Origin: CAVUEG01 sp963740525
Lineage (GTDB): Bacteria > Actinomycetota > Actinomycetes > Propionibacteriales > Nocardioidaceae
Length of the DNA: 64,000 nucleotides
Assembly (NCBI GenBank): GCA_963740525.1
Contig: CAVUEG010000006.1
Location: 1,240,001-1,304,000, forward strand
Reading direction: 5' to 3'
Shown: one piece after another, positions 1-8,677 of the stretch
Numbering within the stretch: the stretch's first letter is position 1
Layout: each line of letters starts with the position of its first letter
The notes under the pieces: generated by a model
What the model saw: only the letters and a program-made list of their open reading frames with translations
Databases searched by the model: none
Told to the model about the DNA's origin: nothing
Made by a program: the position numbers and the translations under genes

Positions 1-68
1 TCCGATGTGCGGGGGTACCTCAGAGACACAGGATCGAGGCATTCACACCACCACGAGGAGCCACGATC

Positions 69-200
69 ATGTTTCCCATCGCCGCGTACTACCAGGCCAG
101 TGAGGTCGCCGCGGTCCGCGAGCGGACCAGCCGCAGCTGGCGGGCCGTCCGCGGCCGGCGCCGCCACCACCACCGGCGCCGAGCCGCTGCAATTGACTGA
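69..200 (+). CDS. small basic ORF, 43 aa, function unknown
   Basis: I do not recognise this protein. A GAGGAG ribosome-binding site at 55-60 lies 8 nt before an ATG at 69. The 43-residue product has an aromatic/alanine start ([19 protein letters not shown]), a single Trp, and an Arg/His-rich C-terminal half with three consecutive His. There is no signal peptide or membrane segment. It ends 22 nt before the likely start of the LuxR regulator, so the two may be co-transcribed. The strong ribosome-binding site is the main support; composition alone could be chance in such GC-rich DNA. Confidence 0.45.
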   Translation: MFPIAAYYQASEVAAVRERTSRSWRAVRGRRRHHHRRRAAAID

Positions 201-222
201 CGTCACCCGCCATGATGGGGGT

Positions 223-3201
223 GTGCAGCCCGACTCCCTCCCCACCCGACCCCTGGTCGGCCGCACCGGGGAGCTCGACGAGCTGTGCACCCTCATCGGC
301 GTCTCCGGACCACCGCAGGTCCAGGGGGTGCTGCTCGGGGGCGACGCCGGGGTCGGCAAGACCCGGCTGCTCACCGAGCTGCGGGAGGTCGCACGCAGCA
401 GCGGATGGCGCGTGGGGTCCGGCCACTGCCTTGACTTCGGCGACACCGCGCTGCCCTACCTGCCCTTCTCCGAGCTCTGCGGGGAGCTCGTCACCGAGTC
501 CCCGGAGGTCTTCGAGGCGGTCGTCGCGCTCCACCCCGCCGTGCGACGCCTGCAGCCCGGCCGCCGGATCCTCGGAGGGTCCGACGTGGCCGGCGCCGAG
601 GACGTCCGGATCGACCGGGGCGACCTCTTCGACGGGGTCCATGCCCTGCTCGAGGCGCTGGCGGAGACCGCCCCGCTGCTGCTGATCGTCGAGGATGCCC
701 ACTGGGCGGACCCCTCCACCCGTGAGCTGCTCGGCTTCCTGTTCGTGCGGCCCTTCCGGAACCCGGTCAAGCTGGTCGCGTCGTACCGCAGCGACGACCT
801 GCACCGCCGGCACCCGCTGCGCCGGATCGCGGCCGAGTGGGGTCGGCTGCCGGGCGTCGCCCGGATGCACCTCGACCCCCTCGCCGCGGCCGAGGTCCGG
901 ACGCTGGTGCGCACCCTGCACACCGGGCCGCTCCGCGAGGGAGCAGTGCACGAGATCGTGCGCCGTGCCGAGGGCAACCCCTTCTTCGTCGAGGAGCTCG
1001 TCGGCGCCAACGAGGACGTGTCCGAGTCCGGTCTTCCCTGGGACCTGGCCGAGCTGCTGCTGCTCAGGCTCGACCGGCTCGACGACCCCGCCGTACAGGT
1101 GATCCGGGCCGCCGCCGTCGCCGGCCGTCGCGTCTCCCACGAGCAGCTCGCGGCAGCGGCCGGGGCACGCGACGCCGACCTGGACGACGCGCTGCGCAGC
1201 GCCGTCGACGCCAACGTGCTGGTCCCGTCGGCGAACAACGGCTACATGTTCAGACACGCGTTGCTGGCCGAGGCGGTGTACGACGACCTGCTGCCCGGCG
1301 AGCGGGTCCGCCTGCACGGGACCTTCGCGCAGGCGCTGAAGGACGGACGGGTCGAGGGCTCGGCGGCGGAGCTGGCGCGCCATGCGTTCGCCGGGCACGA
1401 CCTGGCGACGGCGCTGACCGCGAGCATCCAGGCGGGGCATGAGGCGATGGCGGTCGGCGGACCGGAGGAGGCGGCTCGGCACTACCAGACGGCGATGGAG
1501 CTCGTGGCCGATCCCGAGCGTGGTGGGCGAGCCGAGGGGCCGGAGGTCGACGTGGTGGACCTGGCCCTGCGCACCTCCGACGCCCTGATCGACTCCGGAC
1601 ATCCGTTGCGGGCCCTGGGCCTGGTCGAGGACCAGCTCGCGAAGCTGCCCGACGACGCGGACCCTCTTGTGAGGGCTCAGCTCCTGATCGCGGTTGCAGG
1701 CGCGATCTACGTGAGCGACAGCGTCCACGACCCGTACCAGTTCACCGCCGAGGCGGTCGACCTGGTGGGCAGCGAGCCCTCGAAGCTGGCGGCCCGGGTG
1801 CTCCACATGCACGCTCGCGCGCTTGCCTACCGGCACCGGGACGAGGATGCGGTGGAGGTGGCGCTCGAGGCCCTCGCCCTGGCCGAGAAGCTCGACCTGC
1901 CCAGGCTCGCGAGCGAGATCGCCACCACCCTGGTCGGGCTCGGCCTCGAGCTCGGCCAGCACCGCGACCATCCCGAGGAGGCGCAGGCGACCCTCGAAGA
2001 GGTCGTCCGTCAGGCCGAGGGCTCTCCTGCCCGCACCCCGGAGCTTCGTGCGCGCTACCTGCTGGGCCGGCTCCATCATGAGCGGGCTGACTTCGCGGCG
2101 GCGCGGACGGCGTACGCAGGGGCCGCCTCCCGAGCGGCGGCCGCCGGGCGCCCGTGGGCGCCGTACGGGTTCGACGGACGACTGATGGACGCCTCGATCG
2201 CCTACATGCGCGGGCAGTGGGACGAGGTGCTCCGGGTCGCCGACGTCACCGGACAGTCGCCCCCGGCGCTGGCGGAGGCGCTCCTCGAGGCCTCCGCTCT
2301 CACGGTCGCCGCGGGCCGAGGGCAGGTCGCGAGGCTGGCGGTCATGGATGGGCTGCGCCCGTGGTGGGAGCGGGACGGGTTCCTCGCCATCACGTCTGGG
2401 CCCGCAGCCATCGACCTGCTCGGGGTCCGTGGGGGACCGGGCGACCTCGAGGCACTGCTGGCCCTCCACGACGAGGTGGTGCGGGTCGTCGGTGCGCTGT
2501 GGCGTGAGGGCTTCCACGCCCGCGTGCGCCTCGCGGCGGTCGTGCTCGGACAGCTGGCGAACGCCAGTCCTCGGCTATCGGCCGCTGAGCGCTCCGCGTT
2601 GCTGCCGGAGGTGGAGCGGATCCATGCCGGGGCGCGCCGGAGCCTCGACAACGTGCTGGACCGGCCGCGGACCTGGGGTGTGGAGGGTGAGGCGTGGGCG
2701 GCGCGGCTCACCGGGGAGTACCTCCGGTTCCGCTGGCTCGCGGACCTGGAGCCGCCCACCGTCGAGGCACTCGCCGAGCCGTGGCGCCTCGCGGTGGCGA
2801 AGTTCGAGGAGATGGGCCACGTCTTCGAGACCGCCCGGTCCCAGGCCAGGCTCGCGGCGGTGCTGCGTGCTGCCGGGGAGGCGTCGACCGTCCGCAGCCT
2901 CGTCGACGCCGCCCGCAGTACGGCGACCGCGCTCGGGGCGGAACCGCTGCTGGCCGAGCTGACCGCCCTCGGTCGCCAGCCGCGGTCCCGCGAGGGAGGC
3001 GCCCCCGACGACACGCTCACCCCCCGCGAGGTCGAGGTGCTGCGGCTGGTGGCGGAGGGGCGCAGCAACGGCGAGATCGCCCGCCAGCTCTTCATCAGCA
3101 TCAAGACGGTCAGCGTGCACGTCTCGAACATCCTCGCCAAGCTCGGTGCCGCCGGCCGCACGGAGGCCGCCGCGATCGCCGCCCGCCGCGGCCTGCTCTG
3201 A
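223..3201 (+). CDS. large LuxR-family (LAL-type) ATP-binding transcriptional regulator
   Basis: A regulator of about 992 aa. The N-terminal AAA-type ATPase has Walker [10 protein letters not shown] (about residues 39-47) and Walker [13 protein letters not shown] (about 151-162). A long TPR-like helical middle follows, then a C-terminal LuxR/GerE helix-turn-helix (about 930-990, starting [15 protein letters not shown] and containing [15 protein letters not shown]). This is the LAL architecture, in which ligand and ATP binding control DNA binding; the ligand is unknown. The frame is open back to position 7, but similarity to the family begins at [10 protein letters not shown], so the GTG at 223 is the likely start. 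The 43-aa ORF upstream ends at 200, which fits. The P450 follows 50-60 nt later and is a possible target. Confidence 0.9.
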   Translation: MQPDSLPTRPLVGRTGELDELCTLIGVSGPPQVQGVLLGGDAGVGKTRLLTELREVARSSGWRVGSGHCLDFGDTALPYLPFSELCGELVTESPEVFEAVVALHPAVRRLQPGRRILGGSDVAGAEDVRIDRGDLFDGVHALLEALAETAPLLLIVEDAHWADPSTRELLGFLFVRPFRNPVKLVASYRSDDLHRRHPLRRIAAEWGRLPGVARMHLDPLAAAEVRTLVRTLHTGPLREGAVHEIVRRAEGNPFFVEELVGANEDVSESGLPWDLAELLLLRLDRLDDPAVQVIRAAAVAGRRVSHEQLAAAAGARDADLDDALRSAVDANVLVPSANNGYMFRHALLAEAVYDDLLPGERVRLHGTFAQALKDGRVEGSAAELARHAFAGHDLATALTASIQAGHEAMAVGGPEEAARHYQTAMELVADPERGGRAEGPEVDVVDLALRTSDALIDSGHPLRALGLVEDQLAKLPDDADPLVRAQLLIAVAGAIYVSDSVHDPYQFTAEAVDLVGSEPSKLAARVLHMHARALAYRHRDEDAVEVALEALALAEKLDLPRLASEIATTLVGLGLELGQHRDHPEEAQATLEEVVRQAEGSPARTPELRARYLLGRLHHERADFAAARTAYAGAASRAAAAGRPWAPYGFDGRLMDASIAYMRGQWDEVLRVADVTGQSPPALAEALLEASALTVAAGRGQVARLAVMDGLRPWWERDGFLAITSGPAAIDLLGVRGGPGDLEALLALHDEVVRVVGALWREGFHARVRLAAVVLGQLANASPRLSAAERSALLPEVERIHAGARRSLDNVLDRPRTWGVEGEAWAARLTGEYLRFRWLADLEPPTVEALAEPWRLAVAKFEEMGHVFETARSQARLAAVLRAAGEASTVRSLVDAARSTATALGAEPLLAELTALGRQPRSREGGAPDDTLTPREVEVLRLVAEGRSNGEIARQLFISIKTVSVHVSNILAKLGAAGRTEAAAIAARRGLL

Positions 3202-3248
3202 GGCGAACGATCGCTGCGCTGGCCTTCCAATGGTCGGTGACCTACTCG

Positions 3249-3254
3249 TAGTAT
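3249..3254 (+). promoter_or_regulatory. -10 element TAGTAT, leaderless P450 promoter
   Basis: TAGTAT fits TAnnnT and lies 7 nt before the ATG at 3262, so transcription would begin at or next to the start codon. No Shine-Dalgarno sequence is visible. Confidence 0.5.
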
Positions 3255-3261
3255 GCGAGCC

Positions 3262-4623
3262 ATGACCGCCACCGACGACAGGTTCCGGATGATGAACGGG
3301 ACGCATCGCGGCCCGGAGCGCCGCATCCCCAGCGCCGAGCTCCCGCCGGGTCCGCGGGTGCACGCCCTGCTCCAGAGCCTGCTGCTGATGCGCTTCCGGC
3401 ACCGGTTCATCCCGGCGATGCACCGCCGGTACGGCGACGTCTTCACGGTCCGCACGATCCCGAAGGCCATCCCGCTGGTGATCTTCACCCGGCCCGAGCA
3501 CATCAAGGAGATCTTCGCCGGTGACCCCGAGGTCTTCCACGCCGGCAAGGGCAACGCCGTACTCGGGCCCGTCATGGGCGAGCACTCGCTGCTCCTCGTC
3601 GACTCCGGCGAGCACCGGCGGGCACGCAAGCTGCTGATGCCGGCGTTCAACGGGGCGGCGCTGCGGGGCTACGAGTCCGTGGTGACCCAGCTCGCCAAGG
3701 AGGAGGTCGCGCGCTGGACGCCGGGAGAGCCGTTCCGCTCGCTGGACCGGATGAACGCGTTGACGCTCGAGGTGATCCTGCGGGTCGTGTTCGGGGTGAC
3801 CGACGAGTCCAGGCTCGCTCAGCTGCGGCCACTGGTGAACAAGACGGTCGACATCAACCCCGTGGTGCTGCTCGGCTGGGGCTACCCGTGGCTGCAGCGG
3901 TTCGGCCCGTGGAAGGACACCGTCGACAACCAGCGGGCCCTGGACCGCGTGATGTACGCCGAGATTTCCGAACGACGATCCTCCCCCGACCTCGCAGGGC
4001 GCACCGACGTGCTCTCCAGACTGCTCCAGACGCAGACCGACGAGGAGGGGCTGACCGACCATGAGCTGCGCGACCAGCTGGTCACCCTGCTTCTGGCCGG
4101 GCACGAGACGACTGCGACCGCGCTGGCCTGGTCCCTCTACGAGCTCGGCCGCGACCCCGCCCAGCTGGCGAAAGCCCGCGAGGCCGCGCTCGGCGGGGAC
4201 GACGCCCACCTCGAGGCAGTGATGAAGGAGGCGATGCGGCTGCACCCGGTGATCCCGATGGTGGTCCGCCACCTCATGGAGCCGGTGACGATCGGCGGCC
4301 ACGACCTGCCCGCCGGCGCCAACGTCGCGCCGTCGATTCTGATCAGCCACGGACGCGAGGACAACCACCCCGAGCCCGAGACCTTCCGTCCGGAACGTTT
4401 CCTCGAGGGTCATCTGCCGGCGAACACCTGGATCCCGTTCGGCGGCGGCGTCCGTCGCTGCATCGGCGCCGGCTTCTCGCTGATGGAGGGGGTGGCCGTG
4501 CTCCGCGAGGTGCTGGCGACCTACGACGTCGGCCTGCCCGCCGGCGGACACGACGTACCCAAGGTCCGCAACATCACCAGCGTTCCCAAGCGCGGCGCCA
4601 GGATCGTGGTCCACCACCGTTGA
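3262..4623 (+). CDS. cytochrome P450
   Basis: A soluble bacterial P450 monooxygenase of about 453 aa. The I-helix oxygen-activation motif AGHETT is near residue 280, the K-helix ExxR (EAMR, followed by LHP) near 324, and the heme loop FGGGVRRCIG carries the thiolate Cys at about 400. Length and motif spacing are normal. An in-frame ATG at 3253 exists, but the -10 box at 3249-3254 points to 3262. The gene follows the LuxR/AAA regulator and precedes an MFS exporter, which suggests a regulated oxidation-and-export group, though the substrate cannot be read from sequence. No ferredoxin or reductase gene is adjacent. Confidence 0.93.
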   Translation: MTATDDRFRMMNGTHRGPERRIPSAELPPGPRVHALLQSLLLMRFRHRFIPAMHRRYGDVFTVRTIPKAIPLVIFTRPEHIKEIFAGDPEVFHAGKGNAVLGPVMGEHSLLLVDSGEHRRARKLLMPAFNGAALRGYESVVTQLAKEEVARWTPGEPFRSLDRMNALTLEVILRVVFGVTDESRLAQLRPLVNKTVDINPVVLLGWGYPWLQRFGPWKDTVDNQRALDRVMYAEISERRSSPDLAGRTDVLSRLLQTQTDEEGLTDHELRDQLVTLLLAGHETTATALAWSLYELGRDPAQLAKAREAALGGDDAHLEAVMKEAMRLHPVIPMVVRHLMEPVTIGGHDLPAGANVAPSILISHGREDNHPEPETFRPERFLEGHLPANTWIPFGGGVRRCIGAGFSLMEGVAVLREVLATYDVGLPAGGHDVPKVRNITSVPKRGARIVVHHR

Positions 4624-4654
4624 CCCGGATGCCGTCCCGGACCTCACCTGGACA

Positions 4655-4704
4655 TGCGGTTTGGTCCCCAACCGCAGCTTTCGAGCTGCGGAACCTGCGG
4701 TTTG
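4655..4704. repeat. overlapping inverted repeats after the P450 gene
   Basis: CCGCAGCT-TTCG-AGCTGCGG (4672-4691) is a perfect 8-bp stem with a stable TTCG loop. A competing imperfect stem spans 4655-4676 (TGCGGTTTGG against CCCAACCGCA). AACCGCAG (4670-4677) can also pair with CTGCGGTT (4695-4702). There is no T-tract. It may be a terminator for the P450 gene or a binding site controlling the exporter that starts at 4825. Confidence 0.5.
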
Positions 4705-4824
4705 TGACCAATCGGTGGGGTGTGGAGGGAGAGGCGGGGCCGGCGTACGAGGCAGACCCGGCCCACGTCGTACGCCGGAAAACCCGTCGCTCGGCGTCGC
4801 TGTCGGGTGGGATGATCTCGACTC

Positions 4825-6162
4825 GTGAGCCTGGCTGACCGGATTCGCGTCCTTCGGATGGACACCACCCCGCTGCGGGAGTCGCGCGACTTCCGGCTGC
4901 TGTTCACCGCGGGCACGGTCTTCTACTTCGGCGGCTTCGTCTCCTACGTCGCGGTGCCCTTCCAGCTCTACCAGCTGACGGGCTCGAACTTCGCGGTCGG
5001 GGCGGTCGGCCTGGTCGAGCTGGTGCCGCTCGTCGTGTTCGGGCTGTACGGCGGAGCGCTGGCCGACCACGTCGACCGCCGCAGGCTCCTGGTGCTCACC
5101 GGAGTCGCCCAGCTCGTGTTCACCGTGATCCTGGGCGTCAACGCGTTCCTCGACCAGCCCCGGATCTGGCTGATCTACGCGGTGGCGGGGTTCCTGACGG
5201 CGAGCCAGGCACTGCAACGCCCGTCCCGCGAGGCCCTGCTGCCGCGCACGGTCCGCCACGACCAGATCACGGCGGCCAACGCGCTGGCCAGCTTCGGGAT
5301 GCAGGCCGGCGTACTCGTCGGCCCGGCCATCGGCGGCCTGTTGCTGGCCCACGTCGGCGCCGGCTGGTGCTTCGTGGTCGACGCGGCCGGCCTGGCGATC
5401 GCATCGGCACTCTTCGCGATGATGCGGCCCTACCCGCACATCGCCGAGACCACCCCGCCCAGCCTCCGGGGCATCGGCGAGGGACTCCGCTACGCGATGG
5501 GCCGCCGCGACCTGCTCGGCACGTACTTCGTCGACATCGCCGCGATGTTGCTCGCGATGCCGGTGGTGCTCTTCCCGGCCCTGGCGCAGACGGTCTTCCA
5601 CCGCCCAGAGCTGCTCGGACTCCTCTACAGCGCCGAGACCGTGGGTGCTCTGCTCGCCACCGCGACGAGTGGCTGGACCTCCCGGGTCCACCATCATGGC
5701 CGCGTCATCGTCATCGCCGCCGCGGCGTACGGCGCCATGATCGCGCTGGCCGGCCTCGCCCCGTCGATCGGGCTCGCAGTCGCGTTCTTCGCCTTCGCCG
5801 GCGCCGCCGACATGATCTCGGCGGTCTTCCGAGGCACGATCTGGAACCAGACCATCCCTGACGAGATGCGCGGCCGGATGGCCGGGATCGAGATGCTGTC
5901 CTACTCGCTCGGCCCGCTCGGGGGACAGGTCCGCTCGGGCCTCGTCGCCGACGCGTGGAACGTGCGGGGTGCCATCGTGAGCGGGGGCTTCGCCTGTGTC
6001 GCGGGCGTCGCGCTCACCGCCGGCGTACTGCGTGACTTCTGGTCGTACGACGAGCGCACCGACGTGCACGCGCAACGGGAGCGGGGCCGCCGGGCGGAGG
6101 CTTCGGGCGATCCGGACGGGTCGACGGCGACGGATGCGCAGGGCTCCCCCACGATCGGCTGA
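4825..6162 (+). CDS. MFS transporter (EntS-like family)
   Basis: A 445-aa major facilitator with about 12 hydrophobic segments. The cytoplasmic loop 2-3 motif reads GGALADHVDRRRLL, typical of the MFS_3/enterobactin-exporter-like group. A charged tail rich in Arg, Asp and Thr follows the last membrane segment (after about residue 400). The GTG start is chosen because translation from it gives a short amphipathic leader (SLADRIRVLRMD) before membrane segment 1. A GATGAT at 4811-4816 could be its -10 box. The gene lies 200 nt after the P450, separated by the inverted-repeat cluster. It is probably a drug or secondary-metabolite exporter; the substrate is unknown. Confidence 0.88.
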   Translation: MSLADRIRVLRMDTTPLRESRDFRLLFTAGTVFYFGGFVSYVAVPFQLYQLTGSNFAVGAVGLVELVPLVVFGLYGGALADHVDRRRLLVLTGVAQLVFTVILGVNAFLDQPRIWLIYAVAGFLTASQALQRPSREALLPRTVRHDQITAANALASFGMQAGVLVGPAIGGLLLAHVGAGWCFVVDAAGLAIASALFAMMRPYPHIAETTPPSLRGIGEGLRYAMGRRDLLGTYFVDIAAMLLAMPVVLFPALAQTVFHRPELLGLLYSAETVGALLATATSGWTSRVHHHGRVIVIAAAAYGAMIALAGLAPSIGLAVAFFAFAGAADMISAVFRGTIWNQTIPDEMRGRMAGIEMLSYSLGPLGGQVRSGLVADAWNVRGAIVSGGFACVAGVALTAGVLRDFWSYDERTDVHAQRERGRRAEASGDPDGSTATDAQGSPTIG

Positions 6163-6245
6163 CCCCGCCTCGGGATCCGACCTCCAAGGGAACTCCAAGA
6201 ATTCGACGCGAGGATGTCGGCAACGACAACCCGAGAGGCACAGCC

Positions 6246-6734
6246 TTGTTCGACTCCGTCTTCGGTCTTCCGTTCCATCCCCTGATCGTCCATGCGACCG
6301 TGGTGATCGTCCCGGCCGCCGCCTTGATGGTCGGTCTCTCCGCGGTGCACGCGAGGTTCCGTGCCTGGGCCGGGCCGGTCCCGCTGCTCGCGTCGGCCGC
6401 CGGACTGGTCCTGGCGCCGCTGAGCACGTCGTCCGGTGAGAGCCTGAGGTCCCGGCTCCCGGACACCGCTCTCATCGACCAGCACGCCGAGCTCGCCGAC
6501 ACGCTGCTCTGGTTCATGATCGGGCTGACGATCTGCGCCGCGGGGCTGTACCTCCTGCCGCGGTGGCGCCCCACCGGCCGTGGGCTGTCGGTCGCGATCG
6601 CCGTCGCTTCGGTGGTGGCCTCCGCGGCAACGCTGGTCGACGTCGGTCTGATCGGGCACAGCGGCGCGAAGGCGGCCTGGGCGGACACCCCGAGCGCGTC
6701 CTCGGGCGGGCAGAGCGGCGACGCCCACGGATAG
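6246..6734 (+). CDS. DUF2231-type integral membrane protein
   Basis: 162 aa with four hydrophobic segments (about 10-28, 40-58, 85-103 and 115-135). The N-terminal signature GLPFHPLIVHATVVIVP and the later GHSGAKAAW match the DUF2231 family, whose conserved His residues suggest heme or metal binding; the function is unknown. The start is a TTG with GAGAGG about 8 nt upstream; the next methionine is too deep to keep membrane segment 1. A two-component system follows 28 nt later, so the pair may sense a redox or membrane signal, which is inference. Confidence 0.75.
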   Translation: MFDSVFGLPFHPLIVHATVVIVPAAALMVGLSAVHARFRAWAGPVPLLASAAGLVLAPLSTSSGESLRSRLPDTALIDQHAELADTLLWFMIGLTICAAGLYLLPRWRPTGRGLSVAIAVASVVASAATLVDVGLIGHSGAKAAWADTPSASSGGQSGDAHG

Positions 6735-6749
6735 CCCGCCGCCCGGCCC

Positions 6750-6755
6750 TACTGT
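6750..6755 (+). promoter_or_regulatory. -10 element TACTGT, leaderless response-regulator promoter
   Basis: TACTGT fits TAnnnT and is followed by exactly 7 nt before the ATG at 6763. No clear -35 box is visible. Confidence 0.5.
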
Positions 6756-6762
6756 GGGGGAC

Positions 6763-7430
6763 ATGGAGCCCATCCGGCCGCGGCTGCTGCTGGTCGAGGA
6801 CGACCGCGACCTCTCCGCGCTGCTGGCGGGGCTGCTCGAGGAGGAGGGCTACTCCGTCGACGCGGCTCATGACGGCCAGCGTGGTCTGCACCTCGGCCTG
6901 ACCACGTCGTACGACGTGATGCTCTTCGACCGGGGGGTACCGGCGATCGAGGGCCTCGACCTGCTCGGCCGGCTGCGCTCCCGTGGTGTCTCGACTCCGG
7001 TGCTCGTGCTGTCTGCCCGCGGCAACCCCGCCGACCGAGTGGAAGGCCTGGACGCGGGCGCGGAGGACTACCTCGGAAAGCCGTTCGACGTCAGCGAGCT
7101 CCTCGCCCGGCTGCGGGCCCTCCTGCGTCGCCACGCCGAGCACGCCTCGGCACTGCCGCTGCCCGGTGGCCGCCTCGATGTGGACGAGCACTGCGTGGTG
7201 ATGGACTCGGGCGAGCGCACCGCACTGTCGCAGCGTGAGTTCGCACTTCTCCACGCCCTCGCCCGTCATCCGCGTCAGGTCTTCACGCGTGAGGACCTTC
7301 TCGCCCAGGCGTTCGACGGGGCCGACGACCCGGGCCTGGTCGACACCTACGTGCACTACCTGCGTCGCAAGGGGGGCGCGGTCTGGTGCGCACTGTGCGC
7401 GGCGTCGGCTACCGGCTGGGTACGTCGTGA
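6763..7430 (+). CDS. OmpR-family response regulator, frameshifted at a G6 run
   Basis: The receiver domain has acidic residues near the N-terminus (VEDDRD), phospho-acceptor Asp56 (MLFDRG) and Lys106 (LGKPF). A winged-helix effector domain follows (about 130-222, SQREFALLHALARHPRQVFTREDLL). After YLRRK the open frame leaves the family consensus and runs to 7758 inside the kinase gene. Moving one frame at the six G at 7371-7376 restores LVRTVRGVGYRLGTS and a TGA at 7428-7430. That TGA overlaps the GTG of the kinase gene, the usual coupled arrangement. I therefore read it as one gene with a missing base, either a mutation or a sequence error. If real, the wing and last strand of the DNA-binding domain are lost. 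Confidence 0.8.
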
Positions 7431-8626
7431 ACGGCCGCGACCTGACGCGAGCGTCGTGGCGGCTCGGGCTGCAGACGGCCGTCCTCCTGATGACGTGCCT
7501 GCTGATCGTGGGGGCGACGATCTTCGTGGTGTTCGTGCGGGCCTCGACCTCGGACGCGAAGCGCGAGCTGCGCAGTGTCACCGCCCACGTGGACCAGCCC
7601 GGCGAAGCCCCTCGCGGGGTTTTCGTCGTCGTGCTCGCCCGTGGTCAACGCGCAGAGAGTCCCGGCCTGCCTGCTTGGATGCCGGACGAGGAAGCGCTCA
7701 CTGCGACGGCGAGGGACGGCAGGATCCGCGAGAACCGGTCCGTGCGGGAGGGACATGACTACCTGATCCGCACGCAACGAGTCGGCGACCGGGTGACGCA
7801 GGCGATCCTGGACTACGAGGACGTGGAGGCGGCCCGGTCGCGCGTCCTTGTCGCGCTGCTCGAGGCAGGCGGGGTGGGTGCGGTCCTGTCCGCACTGATG
7901 GCCGCCTGGCTGGCCCGTCGCGCAATGCGGCCGCTGGCCGAGACCATGGCCATGCAGCGTCGGTTCATCGCCGACGCCAGCCACGAGCTGCGTACCCCGC
8001 TCACCTTGCTCAGCACCCGAGTCCAGCTGCTCGCGCGACGGCTCGACCGTGGCCCCGTGGAGAGGGTCGAGGGTGAGATGGCCGGGGTCCTGGGCGACGC
8101 GGCACGGCTGGGCGGGATCCTCGACGACCTGCTGATCGCCTCCGACACCCGCAGGACCACGGTGCACGAGCCGGTCGACCCGTCCACCCTGGTGGCCGAC
8201 GTCGTCGCGTCGGCCGAGGCGACCGCCGCGGAGCGGGGATTGGCGCTGAGGGTCGAGTGCCCCGACGGTCTACGGGTGTTGGGATCGGACGCCTCGTTGC
8301 GTCGGGCCGTGACCGCGCTGCTGGACAACGCGCTGGACCATGCCACGGCGGAGGTGCGGGTCGAGGTGCACGCGCGTGGCCGTCAGCTGCGCGTCGACGT
8401 GGTCGACGACGGGCCGGGCATCCCCGCCGACGTCGCGCCTCGGATCTTCGACCGGTTCGCCAGCGGGCGGGACCAGGAGGAGCAGGGCCGCCGTCGCCAC
8501 TACGGGATCGGCCTGGCGCTCGTGGCAGACGTCGCCGCGGCACATGGCGGTCGGGTCTCGGTGGGCCAGCAGGTCGGCGGTGGGGGCGCCGTACTCACCC
8601 TCTGGCTGCCCACACGCTCCACCTGA
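7427..8626 (+). CDS. sensor histidine kinase
   Basis: A membrane kinase of 399 aa. Membrane segment 1 (about 14-35) and segment 2 (about 145-165) flank an extracytoplasmic sensor region of about 110 aa. A short HAMP-like linker leads to the HisKA box FIADASHELRTPL with His186. The ATPase domain has N box LLDNALDHA, G1 DDGPGIP and G2 GIGLALV. The GTG at 7427 overlaps the restored stop of the response-regulator gene by 2 nt (GTGA), showing translational coupling. An ATG-initiated open frame reaching back to 7235 belongs to the regulator gene in another frame. The stimulus is unknown. Confidence 0.92.
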   Translation: MNGRDLTRASWRLGLQTAVLLMTCLLIVGATIFVVFVRASTSDAKRELRSVTAHVDQPGEAPRGVFVVVLARGQRAESPGLPAWMPDEEALTATARDGRIRENRSVREGHDYLIRTQRVGDRVTQAILDYEDVEAARSRVLVALLEAGGVGAVLSALMAAWLARRAMRPLAETMAMQRRFIADASHELRTPLTLLSTRVQLLARRLDRGPVERVEGEMAGVLGDAARLGGILDDLLIASDTRRTTVHEPVDPSTLVADVVASAEATAAERGLALRVECPDGLRVLGSDASLRRAVTALLDNALDHATAEVRVEVHARGRQLRVDVVDDGPGIPADVAPRIFDRFASGRDQEEQGRRRHYGIGLALVADVAAAHGGRVSVGQQVGGGGAVLTLWLPTRST

Positions 8627-8677
8627 CGCGGTGCGGCCGAGTGGTGCTAGCGTCGCTCGGCTGGCAGGAGGGAGACG

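Noticed and set aside
67..2517. Long minus-strand open frame opposite the LuxR regulator
   Set aside because: It mirrors a strongly conserved plus-strand gene, has no family match and no ribosome-binding site; long antisense frames are normal at this GC content.
2575..6198. 1207-codon minus-strand open frame
   Set aside because: It crosses three clear plus-strand genes and has a low-complexity Arg/Gly/Asp composition typical of antisense frames.
7371..7376. Programmed frameshift in the response regulator
   Set aside because: No slippery heptamer followed by a clear stimulatory structure was recognised, and no similar regulator is known to use one; a missing base is simpler.
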